A stretch of DNA of 64,000 nucleotides from Pseudogulbenkiania sp. MAI-1 (GCF_000527175.1 NZ_AZUR01000001.1:779011-843010), one strand, 5' to 3'. Shown: positions 26,978-36,250, counted from the first letter of the stretch. The notes: generated by a model from the letters alone, not told the origin. A program made the numbers and translations.

Positions 26978-28636
26978 ATGTACCGTTACGACGAAGTCGA
27001 TTACCGCATCGTGCGCGAGCGCGTTGAACAGTTTCGCGACCAGACCCGCCGCTTCCTGGCGGGCGAGCTTTCCGAGGACGAGTTCCGCCCCTTGCGGCTG
27101 ATGAACGGCCTCTACATTCAGCGCCACGCGCCGATGTTGCGCATTGCCATTCCCTATGGCCACCTGGCGAGCCGCCAGTTGCGCAAGCTGGCGCACATCG
27201 CGCGCACTTACGACAAGGGCTACGGCCACTTCACCACGCGCCAGAACATGCAGTTCAACTGGCCGGCGCTGGAGCGCGTACCGGATATTCTGGCCGAACT
27301 GGCGGAAGTCGAAATGCACGCCATCCAGACCTCCGGTAACTGCGTGCGCAACACCACCACCGACGCCTTTGCCGGCGTGGCCGCCGACGAACTGATCGAT
27401 CCGCGCCCCTACTGCGAGATCATCCGCCAGTGGAGCACGCTGCATCCGGAATTCGCCTTCCTGCCGCGCAAGTTCAAGATCGCCGTGTCGGGTTCGGTTG
27501 AAGACCGTGCCGCGACGCTGGTGCACGACGTCGGCCTGCACGTGGTGAGGAATGCCGACGGCGAAGTCGGTTTCAAGGTGATCGTCGGCGGCGGCCTCGG
27601 CCGTACCCCGATGGTGGGCGAGGTGATCCGCGAGTTCCTGCCGACCCATCACATCCTCACCTATCTCGACGCCATCCTGCGTGTCTACAACCGCTACGGC
27701 CGTCGCGACAACAAGTACAAGGCGCGTATCAAGATCCTGGTCAAGGCGCTCACCCCGCAGGGCTTCGCCGCCAAGGTCGAAGACGAGTGGTTGCATCTCA
27801 AGGATGGCCCGGCCACCCTGCGCGACGTGGACGTGGCGCATTACGCCAGTTTCTTCAACGATCCGGCCTATGAGACCCGGGCCGCCAATCCGGAGGGCTT
27901 TGCCGCCAAGCTGGCCGAAGACCGTGCCTTTGCCCGCTGGGTAGAGCACAACACCCGGACTCATAAGCAGCCAGGCTACCGCTCGGTGGTGCTGTCGCTG
28001 AAGAAGACCGGCGTGCCGCCGGGCGATATCACGGCCGAGCAGATGGAAGCGGTGGCGGATTGGTCGGAGCGCTTCGGTTTTGGTGAAATCCGCGTGGCGC
28101 ACGAGCAGAACGTGATTCTGCCGGACGTAAAGGAAAGCGATCTCTATGAAGTGTGGCAGCTGGCGCGTAGCCAGGGTTTCGCCACGCCGAACGTCGGCCT
28201 GTTGACCGACATCATCTGCTGCCCGGGCGGCGACTTCTGCTCGCTGGCCAACGCCCGTTCCATTCCGGTGGCTGAAGCGATCCAGCGCAAGTTCGACGAT
28301 CTCGACTACCTGCACGACCTGGGCGAGATCGACTGCAACTTCTCCGGCTGCATGAACGCCTGTGGCCATCATCACATCGGTAACATCGGTATTCTCGGCG
28401 TCGACAAGAACGGCGAGGAGTGGTATCAGATCACGCTGGGTGGCAGCCAGGGCAACCATACCGCCATCGGCAAGGTGATCGGGCCGTCCTTTGCTCAGGC
28501 CGACGTGCCGCTGGCGTTTGAAAAAATCATGAACCTCTACGTGGAGCAGCGCCAGGATGGCGAGCGCTTCATCGAGACCGTGCGCCGCATCGGCCTCGAA
28601 CCGTTCAAGGAGCGCGTCTATGCGAAGCATCATTAA
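26978..28636 (+). CDS. cysI: sulfite reductase hemoprotein (CysI family)
   Basis: 552 aa nitrite/sulfite reductase with two ferredoxin-like half domains. The siroheme/[4Fe-4S] ligands are Cys415-X5-Cys421 (CCPGGDFC) and Cys458-X3-Cys462 (GCMNAC). Siroheme contacts are suggested by YGHFTTRQNMQFNW and TSGNCVRNTT. It reduces sulfite to sulfide. No CysJ flavoprotein gene is nearby, so electrons probably come from another donor. The context with cysH makes sulfite, not nitrite, the likely substrate. It overlaps the next gene by 17 nt. Confidence 0.9.
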   Translation: MYRYDEVDYRIVRERVEQFRDQTRRFLAGELSEDEFRPLRLMNGLYIQRHAPMLRIAIPYGHLASRQLRKLAHIARTYDKGYGHFTTRQNMQFNWPALERVPDILAELAEVEMHAIQTSGNCVRNTTTDAFAGVAADELIDPRPYCEIIRQWSTLHPEFAFLPRKFKIAVSGSVEDRAATLVHDVGLHVVRNADGEVGFKVIVGGGLGRTPMVGEVIREFLPTHHILTYLDAILRVYNRYGRRDNKYKARIKILVKALTPQGFAAKVEDEWLHLKDGPATLRDVDVAHYASFFNDPAYETRAANPEGFAAKLAEDRAFARWVEHNTRTHKQPGYRSVVLSLKKTGVPPGDITAEQMEAVADWSERFGFGEIRVAHEQNVILPDVKESDLYEVWQLARSQGFATPNVGLLTDIICCPGGDFCSLANARSIPVAEAIQRKFDDLDYLHDLGEIDCNFSGCMNACGHHHIGNIGILGVDKNGEEWYQITLGGSQGNHTAIGKVIGPSFAQADVPLAFEKIMNLYVEQRQDGERFIETVRRIGLEPFKERVYAKHH

Positions 28637-29144
28637 AGATGGTCAGGTGGTGACCGACAGCTGGACGGTATTGCGTCCGGACGAAGCCGGGCAGTTGCCC
28701 GAGGTGGCTTCCGAACGGGACGTGGTCGTACCGTTCGCCATCTGGAAGGCTGAGCCGGCGATGTGGCAGAACCGTGCCGGCCAGGTGGCGGTGTGGCTGG
28801 CGCCGGACGACGAGCCGGCCGAGCTGGCCACGCATTTGGCGAGCTTTCCGCTGGTGGCGGTGGATTTCCCGGCCTTCACCGACGGCCGCGGCTACAGCAT
28901 CGGCCGGCTGCTGCGCGAGCGTTATCGCTATCAGGGCGAATTGCGCGCCCTGGGGGACGTCTGGCAGGACCTGGTTCATTACCTGTGGCAGGTCGGCTTC
29001 AACAGCTTCGAGATCAAGGAAGGCAAGAATCTGGAAGATGCGCTGAAGGGCTTCGGAACTTTTAGCGAGCGCTATCACTCTACTTGGCGCGAACCGGAAC
29101 CACTGTTTCGTAGACGCAACAGTCGGCATGAAAATGTTGCATAA
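28620..29144 (+). CDS. DUF934 protein of the sulfite reduction operon
   Basis: 174 aa, no signal peptide or membrane helix. It starts MRSIIKDGQVV inside the end of cysI, a sign of translational coupling. The C-terminal part has FTDGRGYSIGRLLRERYRY and ALGDVWQDLVHYLWQVGFNSFE, typical of DUF934. The family is found almost only beside cysI-type genes and is thought to help sulfite reduction, for example as an electron-transfer or assembly partner; the biochemical role is not established. Confidence 0.85.
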   Translation: MRSIIKDGQVVTDSWTVLRPDEAGQLPEVASERDVVVPFAIWKAEPAMWQNRAGQVAVWLAPDDEPAELATHLASFPLVAVDFPAFTDGRGYSIGRLLRERYRYQGELRALGDVWQDLVHYLWQVGFNSFEIKEGKNLEDALKGFGTFSERYHSTWREPEPLFRRRNSRHENVA

Positions 29145-29156
29145 CTGAAACAAAAG

Positions 29157-29197
29157 GCCGGCGCTGGGTGTGGAAATAACCACACTTTTGCGCCGGC
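29157..29197 (+). terminator. terminator of cysH-cysI-DUF934
   Basis: The outer stem is GCCGGCGC / GCGCCGGC and the inner stem GTGTGG / CCACAC with loop AAATAA; T-rich sequence follows. Confidence 0.75.
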
Positions 29198-29223
29198 TTG
29201 GTATTTTGGCCGCAGCTGCATTA

Positions 29224-29252
29224 TTGACAGGTCATGACCTGATTCCTATAGT
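29224..29252 (+). promoter_or_regulatory. near-consensus sigma-70 promoter with palindromic spacer
   Basis: TTGACA (29224-29229), a 17-nt spacer and TATAGT (29247-29252). The spacer begins with the rest of a perfect 14-bp palindrome CAGGTCATGACCTG (29228-29241), placed so that a bound repressor would block RNA polymerase. It serves the RmpM-like gene after a ~115-nt leader. Confidence 0.8.
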
Positions 29253-29374
29253 GCGGTTTGAATGCATAAACACAGCTTTGGCAATCTTTCTGTTGTATTT
29301 GTAGTTTGCAGTAAGCTGATAGACGCCATTGCGCTCCGTCGCACCAAGATGCGTATTGATAAAGAGGGAATAAC

Positions 29375-30031
29375 ATGAACAAGCAGTTGAAACTGAGCGC
29401 GTTGGTCGCCGCTCTGCTGGTATCCGCCAGTGCCTTTGCCGCCAAGCCGGGCTACACCGCCGATCAAAGCACCGACGCCGTAACCCGCAACAACTACGGC
29501 GAGTGCTGGAGAACCAATTTCTTCGACAAGGCTACCGAAGGTCTGGTCGAGTGTGGTGACAAGGAAGCCGCCAAGCCGGCCCCGGCTCCGGTAGTTGAAG
29601 CGCCGAAACCGGTGATGGTTGCGGTCAAAGAGAAAGTGACCCTGTCCGCCAAAGTGCTGTTCGACTTCGACAAGGCTGCCCTGCGTGCTGATGCCAAGAA
29701 CGAACTGGACCCGCTGGTTAACCGCCTGAAGGGCGATGCCAACCTGAAGTCTGTTGAAGTTTCTGGTCACACCGACTACCTGGGCTCGGAAAAGTACAAC
29801 CAGGCGCTGTCCCAGAAGCGTGCCGATGCCGTGAAGAACTACTTCGTGGCCGCCGGCGTACCGGCCGAGAAGGTGACTGCTGTTGGCAAGGGCGAAAGCG
29901 AAGCCAAGCTGACCGAAGAATGCAAGGCCAAGAAGCTGAAGAAGAAAGCCGACCGCAACGCTTGCCTGGAAGGCGATCGTCGCGTCGAGCTGACCATCGA
30001 CACCTTCAAGGAATCCGTGATCCAGAAGTAA
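29375..30031 (+). CDS. OmpA-family outer membrane/peptidoglycan protein, RmpM-like
   Basis: 218 aa. The signal peptide ends SASAFA. A short linker domain with two Cys (GECWRTNFF, VECGDKE) and an Ala/Pro-rich hinge lead to an OmpA C-terminal domain (~85-210). Peptidoglycan-binding residues lie in VEVSGHTDYLGS and NQALSQKRADAVKNYF. There is no beta-barrel, as in Neisseria RmpM (class 4 protein), which links porins to the cell wall. CKAKK...CLEGDRR suggests a disulfide in the loop. Strong promoter and terminator point to high expression. Confidence 0.9.
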   Translation: MNKQLKLSALVAALLVSASAFAAKPGYTADQSTDAVTRNNYGECWRTNFFDKATEGLVECGDKEAAKPAPAPVVEAPKPVMVAVKEKVTLSAKVLFDFDKAALRADAKNELDPLVNRLKGDANLKSVEVSGHTDYLGSEKYNQALSQKRADAVKNYFVAAGVPAEKVTAVGKGESEAKLTEECKAKKLKKKADRNACLEGDRRVELTIDTFKESVIQK

Positions 30032-30056
30032 TTCTGGCCGTTTCCGGTGTTGAAAA

Positions 30057-30082
30057 AAAGCCCTGCCCTGGCAGGGCTTTTT
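30057..30082 (+). terminator. terminator of the RmpM-like gene
   Basis: AAAGCCCTGCC / GGCAGGGCTTTTT directly after the gene. Confidence 0.9.
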
Positions 30083-30164
30083 GCTTGTGCGCCGCAGCGG
30101 AATGGCTGGACGCTCTCCGGTGTCGACCGCTACAATCGGAAGTTTTCGGAATGCAGAACGGGTG

Positions 30165-31100
30165 ATGCAGGTATTCCTTGGAGATCCTCGCCGCTTTGGC
30201 TTGCCGGCCTGTGCGTTGACCATCGGCAATTTCGATGGCGTGCACATGGGGCATCAGAACATGCTGGCCCGCTTGCGTGTGGAAGCGGACGCCCGTGATT
30301 TGCCTACGGCCTTGCTGACATTCGAGCCGCACCCGCGCGAATTCTTCGCGCGCGCCAACCCGCCTGCCCGGTTGTCCACCCTGCGCGACAAGGTGCTGTT
30401 CCTGCGCCAGTTCGGCCAGGTCGACTACCTGTTCGTCTACCGCTTCAATCACCGTTTTTCGCGTATGGCAGCGCAGGATTTCGTGCACGGCGTGCTGGTC
30501 GAGCAACTGCAGGCCCGCTATCTGCTGATCGGTGACGATTTCCAGTTCGGCGCCGACCGCAAGGGCGATTTCAGGCTATTGTCATCTTGTCCCGACTTCG
30601 CCACCGAGGCCATGCCGTCGGTGCTGGTGCAGGGCGAGCGGGCCTCGAGCACACGGGTGCGGGAATGCCTGGCCGGTGGCGACCTGGACGCCGCCCAGCG
30701 CCTGCTGGGCCGGCCCTACCAGTTGTCCGGGCGCGTCATGCACGGCAAGAAGCTGGGGCGCACCATCGGCTTCCCGACCGCCAACATCCATCTGCCGCAC
30801 CGCAGGCCGGCGCTGCAAGGGGTATTCGTGGTCGAGGTGGATACGCCGGATGGGCGCAAGGGCGGGGTCGCCAGCCTGGGGCTGAATCCCACCGTCAGCA
30901 CCACCCCGGACTACAAGCTGGAAGTACATCTGTTCGACTATGCCGGCGACCTCTACGGCCGGCGTCTGAGCGTACGCTTCCTGAAGAAATTGCGCGATGA
31001 AGCGCGCTACGACAATTTGACTGACCTGGTGGCCCAGATCGAACGCGATGCTGCCAGTGCCAAAACCTATTTGACCAGTTTGCAGCGAGAGCAGGCATGA
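30165..31100 (+). CDS. ribF: bifunctional riboflavin kinase / FAD synthetase RibF
   Basis: 311 aa. The N-terminal FAD synthetase domain has TIGNFDGVHMGHQ (nucleotidyltransferase HxGH) and later SSTRVRECL. The C-terminal riboflavin kinase domain has GRTIGFPTANI. It makes FMN and FAD from riboflavin. The start MQVFLGDPRRFG has GGGTG closely upstream; a GTG one codon earlier is possible. It overlaps ileS by 4 nt (ATGA), the common ribF-ileS-lspA order. Confidence 0.96.
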   Translation: MQVFLGDPRRFGLPACALTIGNFDGVHMGHQNMLARLRVEADARDLPTALLTFEPHPREFFARANPPARLSTLRDKVLFLRQFGQVDYLFVYRFNHRFSRMAAQDFVHGVLVEQLQARYLLIGDDFQFGADRKGDFRLLSSCPDFATEAMPSVLVQGERASSTRVRECLAGGDLDAAQRLLGRPYQLSGRVMHGKKLGRTIGFPTANIHLPHRRPALQGVFVVEVDTPDGRKGGVASLGLNPTVSTTPDYKLEVHLFDYAGDLYGRRLSVRFLKKLRDEARYDNLTDLVAQIERDAASAKTYLTSLQREQA

Positions 31101-33880
31101 GTATCGATTACCGCAAGACCGTCAACCTTCTGGATACCCCGTTTCCGATGCGCGGGGACCTGGCCCGCCGCGAGCCGGGCTGGCTCAAGCGCTGGAGCGA
31201 GCAGAAACGCTACGACAAGCTGAGGAAGCTGGCCGCCGGGCGTCCCAAGTTCATCCTGCACGACGGCCCGCCGTACGCCAACGGCGACATCCATATCGGT
31301 CACGCGGTCAACAAGGTGCTCAAGGACATCATCGTCCGTTCCAAGACGCTGGCCGGCTTCGACGCGCCCTACGTGCCGGGCTGGGACTGCCACGGTCTGC
31401 CGATCGAACTGATGGTGGAAAAGCTGCACGGCAAGAACATTCCCGCCGCCAAGTTCCGTGAGCTGTGCCGCGAATACGCGCACGAGCAGATCGCGCGCCA
31501 GAAGAAGGACTTCATCCGCTTGGGCGTCTTGGGCGACTGGGACAATCCCTACCTGACGATGGATTTCAAGACCGAGGCCGACATCGTGCGCACCCTCGGC
31601 AAGATCTACGAGAACGGCTACCTGTTCAAGGGCGAGAAGCCGGTGCACTGGTGTATCGAGTGCGGCTCGGCGCTGGCCGAGGCCGAGGTGGAGTACGAGG
31701 ACAAGACCTCGCCGGCCATCGACGTCGGCTTCAAGGTGCTGGATGGCGTGCGCCTGGCCGAAGCCTTCGGTCTGGCGGGGGCGATCGACAACGCGCTGGC
31801 GGTGATCTGGACCACCACGCCGTGGACCTTGCCGGCCAACCAGGCGGTGGCGATCAACGCCGCGCTGACCTACCAGTTGTTCGATACCCCGCAGGGCAAG
31901 CTGGTGCTGGTGAAGGAGCTGGCCCCGGCCGCGCTCAAGCGTTACGGTTGCGAAGAGGCGCCGCTCTTGGCGGAAACCGTCGGTGAGCAGCTGGAGGGTC
32001 TGCCACTGCAGCACCCGTTCTACGAGCGCGTGGTGCCGATCGTCTGCGGCGAGCACGTCACCACCGACGCAGGTACCGGCCTGGTGCACACCGCGCCGGC
32101 GCACGGCCTGGAGGACTTCCAGGTAGGCCAGGCCTACGAGCTGCCGGTGGAGAACCCGGTGATGGACGACGGCCGCTACACCTCGTCGACGCCGCTGTTC
32201 GCGGGCCTGTCGGTGTGGGAGGCCAATCCCAAGGTGATTGAGACGCTGGCCGAGCGCGGCACGCTGATCCATCACACCAAGCTCGCGCACAGCTATCCGC
32301 ACTGCTGGCGCCACAAGACGCCGATCATCTTCCGCGCCACCGCGCAATGGTTCATCGGCATGGACAAGCAGGGCAATGGCGGCGAGGCGCTGCGTGAACG
32401 CGCGCGCAATGCCGTCGACGCCACCGAATTCTTCCCGGGCTGGGGCCGCGCCCGCCTCGAGGCGATGATCGGCAACCGCCCGGACTGGTGCGTGTCGCGC
32501 CAGCGCAACTGGGGCGTGCCGATGACCTTCTTCGTGCACAAGGAAAGCGGCGAGCTGCATCCGCGTTCGGCGCAGCTCTTGGAGGAAGTGGCGCTGCGCA
32601 TCGAGCAGCAGGGTATCGAAGCGTGGTTCAGCCTCGACGCGAAAGAGCTGCTGGGTGACGAGGCCGAACAGTACCGGAAGCTGTCCGACACGCTGGACGT
32701 CTGGTTCGACTCCGGTTCGACCCACTTCGCCGTGCTGAAGCAACGCCCGGAGCTGGCGTGGCCGGCCGACCTGTACCTGGAAGGTTCCGACCAGCACCGC
32801 GGCTGGTTCCAGTCGTCCCTGCTCACCGGTTGCGCCACCATCGGCCGCGCGCCGTACCAGCAGCTGTTGACCCACGGCTTCGTGGTGGACGGCAAGGGGC
32901 TGAAGATGTCCAAGTCCAAGGGCAACGTGGTGGCGCCGCAGAAGGTCAACGATAGCCTCGGCGCCGACATCCTGCGGCTGTGGGTGGCGTCGACCGATTA
33001 TTCCGGCGAACTGGCGATCTCTGACGAGATCCTCAAGCGCGTCACCGAGAGCTATCGCCGTCTGCGCAACACGCTGCGCTTCCTGCTGGCCAACCTGTCC
33101 GACTACGACCCGCTGGACAACGCGGTGCCGTTCCACGATCTGCTGGAAATCGACCAGTACGCCATCCTGATGGCCAAGGAACTGCAGGAGAAGGTGGCCG
33201 GCGAGCTCTACACCCGCTACGCCTTCCACCACGCGGTGCAGGAGATCGTCGGCTACTGTTCGGAAGACCTGGGCGCGTTCTATCTCGATGTGCTGAAGGA
33301 TCGCCTCTACACCACCAAGGCCGACAGCCACGCCCGCCGCTCGGCACAGACCGCGCTCTACCACATCACGCGCAGCCTGCTGCTGTTGATCGCGCCGATC
33401 CTATGCTTCACCGCCGAGGAGGCGTGGGAAGTGCTGACCAAGAGCGAGGAGGAGAGCACGCTGTTCCACCTCTGGCACGAATTCCCGCTGCCGGAGGCCG
33501 AACAGGAGGCTGCGCTGGTGGCGAAATGGCAGGCGCTGCGCGCTTTCCGCGCCACGGTCAACAAGGATATCGAGACACTTCGCGCCGAAGACAAGTTGGG
33601 CTCCTCGCTGCAGGCGGAGCTCGACATCGAGGCCGATGGCGAGCTCTATCCGCTCTTGGCCTCGCTGGGCGACAGCCTGAAGTTCGTGCTGATCGTGTCG
33701 CGCGCCACGGTGCGTGAGGCGCAAGAGACGCGCGTGGTGGTGACCCCGTCGATCCACGCCAAGTGTGAGCGCTGCTGGCACTACCGCGACGACGTCGGTG
33801 CCCATGCCGGCCACGACAACGTGTGCGGTCGCTGCGTGGAAAACATCGACGGCAAGGGCGAGGCGCGCCTCCATGCCTGA
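31097..33880 (+). CDS. ileS: isoleucyl-tRNA synthetase
   Basis: 927 aa class I enzyme. The HIGH motif is in YANGDIHIGHAVNK and the KMSKS motif in GLKMSKSKGNVV. The CP1 editing domain lies between them (TTTPWTLPANQAV). The C-terminal zinc finger has CERCWHYR and CGRCV. It is the bacterial type that is mupirocin-sensitive in other species. It overlaps lspA by 8 nt. Confidence 0.98.
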   Translation: MSIDYRKTVNLLDTPFPMRGDLARREPGWLKRWSEQKRYDKLRKLAAGRPKFILHDGPPYANGDIHIGHAVNKVLKDIIVRSKTLAGFDAPYVPGWDCHGLPIELMVEKLHGKNIPAAKFRELCREYAHEQIARQKKDFIRLGVLGDWDNPYLTMDFKTEADIVRTLGKIYENGYLFKGEKPVHWCIECGSALAEAEVEYEDKTSPAIDVGFKVLDGVRLAEAFGLAGAIDNALAVIWTTTPWTLPANQAVAINAALTYQLFDTPQGKLVLVKELAPAALKRYGCEEAPLLAETVGEQLEGLPLQHPFYERVVPIVCGEHVTTDAGTGLVHTAPAHGLEDFQVGQAYELPVENPVMDDGRYTSSTPLFAGLSVWEANPKVIETLAERGTLIHHTKLAHSYPHCWRHKTPIIFRATAQWFIGMDKQGNGGEALRERARNAVDATEFFPGWGRARLEAMIGNRPDWCVSRQRNWGVPMTFFVHKESGELHPRSAQLLEEVALRIEQQGIEAWFSLDAKELLGDEAEQYRKLSDTLDVWFDSGSTHFAVLKQRPELAWPADLYLEGSDQHRGWFQSSLLTGCATIGRAPYQQLLTHGFVVDGKGLKMSKSKGNVVAPQKVNDSLGADILRLWVASTDYSGELAISDEILKRVTESYRRLRNTLRFLLANLSDYDPLDNAVPFHDLLEIDQYAILMAKELQEKVAGELYTRYAFHHAVQEIVGYCSEDLGAFYLDVLKDRLYTTKADSHARRSAQTALYHITRSLLLLIAPILCFTAEEAWEVLTKSEEESTLFHLWHEFPLPEAEQEAALVAKWQALRAFRATVNKDIETLRAEDKLGSSLQAELDIEADGELYPLLASLGDSLKFVLIVSRATVREAQETRVVVTPSIHAKCERCWHYRDDVGAHAGHDNVCGRCVENIDGKGEARLHA

Positions 33881-34376
33881 TAGCGCAGCACTGGCCATGG
33901 GCCGCAGGGGAGTCCTGAGGTGGTTCGCGCTGGCCTTGGTGGTCATCGTGCTCGATCAGGCGAGCAAGGTGTACTTCAATAGCCAGTACCAGTTCGGTGA
34001 GGTGCGCGAGGTCATCCCCGGTTTCTTCAGCTTCACCCTGCTGTACAACCCGGGGGCGGCGTTCAGCTTCCTGGCCGGCGCCGGTGGCTGGCAGAAGCAT
34101 TTGTTCACCTTGCTGGCCTTCACCGTGTCGGGCTGGCTGGGCTGGAACATCATCAAGGGCCATTTTTCCTGCCGCATGAACCTGGCCGCCGCCTTCATCA
34201 TGGGCGGGGCGCTGGGCAACGTGATCGACCGGCTGATCCACGGCCACGTGATCGACTTCATCCAGGTGCATTATTACAACGCCTGGTACTACCCAGCGTT
34301 CAATCTGGCCGACTCGTTCATCTGTGTCGGCGCGGCGCTGATGGTGATCGACGGCCTGAAAAAGCCGCAACCATGA
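33873..34376 (+). CDS. lspA: lipoprotein signal peptidase LspA
   Basis: 167 aa with four TM helices. The catalytic Asp pair is in GNVIDRLIHGHVIDF and FNLADSFICVG. It cleaves prolipoproteins after lipid attachment, for example BamC and the small lipoprotein at 19.8 kb. The start inside the ileS end is supported by translational coupling; an in-frame ATG at 33897 is an alternative. Confidence 0.95.
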   Translation: MPDSAALAMGRRGVLRWFALALVVIVLDQASKVYFNSQYQFGEVREVIPGFFSFTLLYNPGAAFSFLAGAGGWQKHLFTLLAFTVSGWLGWNIIKGHFSCRMNLAAAFIMGGALGNVIDRLIHGHVIDFIQVHYYNAWYYPAFNLADSFICVGAALMVIDGLKKPQP

Positions 34377-34430
34377 TTGCCAGCTTGGCCGCAGGCCGCG
34401 TGTGCGGCAGCCGGCCGGGCTGGCGAAACC

Positions 34431-34461
34431 GGGCGGGCAAGGGCTCTGGCCGTGCCCGCCC
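34431..34461 (+). other. hairpin between lspA and ispH
   Basis: GGGCGGGCA / TGCCCGCCC form a 9-bp stem without a T-run in the 109-nt gap. It may attenuate or stabilise the mRNA. No gene (such as an FKBP gene, found here in E. coli) is present in the gap. Confidence 0.35.
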
Positions 34462-34485
34462 TACCGAACCGATGAGGAGTAACCG

Positions 34486-35421
34486 ATGACGAAGACCATC
34501 ATGCTCGCCAACCCGCGCGGTTTTTGCGCCGGGGTGGATCGCGCCATCGCCATCGTCGAGCGCGCGCTGGAGCTGTACGGCGCGCCGATCTACGTGCGTC
34601 ACGAGGTGGTGCACAACCGCTTCGTGGTGGACAAGCTGCGCCAGCAGGGCGCCATCTTCATCGAGGATCTGGCCGACGTGCCGCGTGGCGCCACGCTGAT
34701 CTATTCGGCGCACGGTGTGCCGCTGTCGGTGCGCCTGGAGGCCGAGGAGCGCGGGCTGACGGTGTACGATGCCACCTGTCCGCTGGTGACCAAGGTGCAC
34801 GTCGAGGTCAAGCGCATGCACCAGGCCGGCATGGAAATCGTCATGATCGGCCACGCCGGCCATCCCGAGGTGGAAGGCACCATGGGCCAAGTCGACGGCG
34901 ACATGTACTTGGTGGAAAACGTCGCCGACGTGGCGACGCTGACGGTGAAGAACCCCGACAAGCTAGCCTACGTCAGCCAGACCACGCTGTCGGTGGATGA
35001 GACGCGCGACATCATCGCGGCGCTGCGCGAGCGCTTTCCGGCCATCGCCAATCCGAAGAAGGACGATATCTGCTACGCCACGCAGAACCGCCAGGACGCG
35101 GTCAAGGTGCTGGCCGAGCAATGCGACCTGGTGATCGTGGTCGGTTCGCCCAACAGTTCCAACTCCAACCGCCTGCGCGAAGTCGCGGCGCTGAAGGGGG
35201 TGGAGGCCTACATGGTCGACAATGCCACGCTGCTCGAACCGCAGTGGTTCGAGGGCAAGGGCCGGGTCGGCGTCACCGCCGGGGCGTCGGCGCCGGAGGT
35301 GCTGGTGCAGGCGGTGATCGAGCGCATCCGCGCCTTGGGCGCAGACAGCGTGACGGAGCTGGAGGGGGTGGAGGAAACCACGACCTTCGCCCTGCCGCCG
35401 GGGCTGCGCGCCGCTTCCTGA
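34486..35421 (+). CDS. ispH: 4-hydroxy-3-methylbut-2-enyl diphosphate reductase IspH
   Basis: 311 aa iron-sulfur enzyme, last step of the MEP isoprenoid pathway (HMBPP to IPP and DMAPP). The cluster cysteines are Cys14 in RGFCAGVDRA, the Cys of YDATCPLV, and a third in AEQCDLV. The substrate loop is GSPNSSNSNRL. The ribosome site is GAGGAGTAACC. Likely a continuation of ribF-ileS-lspA. Confidence 0.97.
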   Translation: MTKTIMLANPRGFCAGVDRAIAIVERALELYGAPIYVRHEVVHNRFVVDKLRQQGAIFIEDLADVPRGATLIYSAHGVPLSVRLEAEERGLTVYDATCPLVTKVHVEVKRMHQAGMEIVMIGHAGHPEVEGTMGQVDGDMYLVENVADVATLTVKNPDKLAYVSQTTLSVDETRDIIAALRERFPAIANPKKDDICYATQNRQDAVKVLAEQCDLVIVVGSPNSSNSNRLREVAALKGVEAYMVDNATLLEPQWFEGKGRVGVTAGASAPEVLVQAVIERIRALGADSVTELEGVEETTTFALPPGLRAAS

Positions 35422-35444
35422 GCGGGACACCGACCGCCGAACAG

Positions 35445-35470
35445 AAACGCCCTGCTGGTCAGGGCGTTTT
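35445..35470. terminator. bidirectional terminator between ispH and the binding-protein gene
   Basis: AAACGCCCTG / CAGGGCGTTT with a 5-nt loop, then TTGCTT on the plus strand. The stem includes the last codons and stop of the convergent gene. The stem sequence nearly repeats the one at 25121-25158. Confidence 0.82.
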
Positions 35471-36250
35471 GCTTGGTGTCGTGCCTTCCACCGGGCCGGC
35501 GTAGTGCAGCCATTGGGCCAGGGTGCGGCCGGTATACAGGCGGTAGAGCCGGTCGATCTCGCCTTGTTCCCTCATCTGGCCGATGACCGCGTCCAGTGCT
35601 TTGGACAGTTCCTGGTGGCGTGAGGACAGCACGGCGAACACCGGCAGGCGAGCGACGACCGGCTGCAGCGGGCGCAGCGGCAGACGCAGCGTGCGGTTGC
35701 GCTGTTCGAACGCCAAGAGGTCGAGAAAGACGGCGTCGACACGCTTGCTGGCGATCAGGCGGTAGGCATGGGTCGGGTCGGAAGCCGACCAGGCATGGGT
35801 GCGGATGAAGGCGTCCAGCGGTTCCGGGTAGAGGTAACCGGTGATCAGCGCGAGGCGGGCGCGCTCGAAGTCGGACAAGCCCTGATAGTGCTGTAGCGGG
35901 GAGTCCTGGCGCACGATGGCGGCGATCTGCCAGTATTCGGTCGGCTCGTGCAGTTGCGGCTGGCCGGGCAACTCGTTGTCGAGCACGAACAGCTTCATGT
36001 CGACCAGGCCCTGCTTGACCTGTTCCGAGCAGCGGTTGTACTGCATTTCCTTGAAGGCGACGGTGGGTATGCCGGCCTGACGCAGGGCCTGGCGATAGAT
36101 GTCGATGCTGGGGCCGTAGGCCTGGCCGGCTGGGTTCACCCAGGCGTAGGGCTGCCACTCTTCGAAGCAGACGGTGAAGGGGCCTGCTGCGTGGCTGCTG
36201 GCCGCGACCAGGGCCAGCAAGCTCCAGAGGAGGCTGAGGAATCTGCGCAT
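35459..36250 (-). CDS. periplasmic substrate-binding protein (SBP family 3-like)
   Basis: 263 aa. The signal peptide ends SSHAAG. The mature protein has the two-lobed amino-acid-binding fold (FTVCFEEWQPYAWVNPAGQAYGPSIDIYRQALRQAG at the N-terminus). No permease or ATPase gene is adjacent, so it may be an orphan or work with a distant transporter; some solitary homologues are sensory. The ligand is unknown. The ribosome site is weak. Confidence 0.75.
   Translation of the reverse strand: MRRFLSLLWSLLALVAASSHAAGPFTVCFEEWQPYAWVNPAGQAYGPSIDIYRQALRQAGIPTVAFKEMQYNRCSEQVKQGLVDMKLFVLDNELPGQPQLHEPTEYWQIAAIVRQDSPLQHYQGLSDFERARLALITGYLYPEPLDAFIRTHAWSASDPTHAYRLIASKRVDAVFLDLLAFEQRNRTLRLPLRPLQPVVARLPVFAVLSSRHQELSKALDAVIGQMREQGEIDRLYRLYTGRTLAQWLHYAGPVEGTTPSKTP

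Noticed and set aside
25121..35470. AACGCCCTG...CAGGGCGTT stems at 25121 and 35445 as a dispersed repeat or DNA uptake sequence
   Set aside because: Only two copies, both in ordinary terminators with different loops. The Neisseria uptake word GCCGTCTGAA was not noticed in the window.
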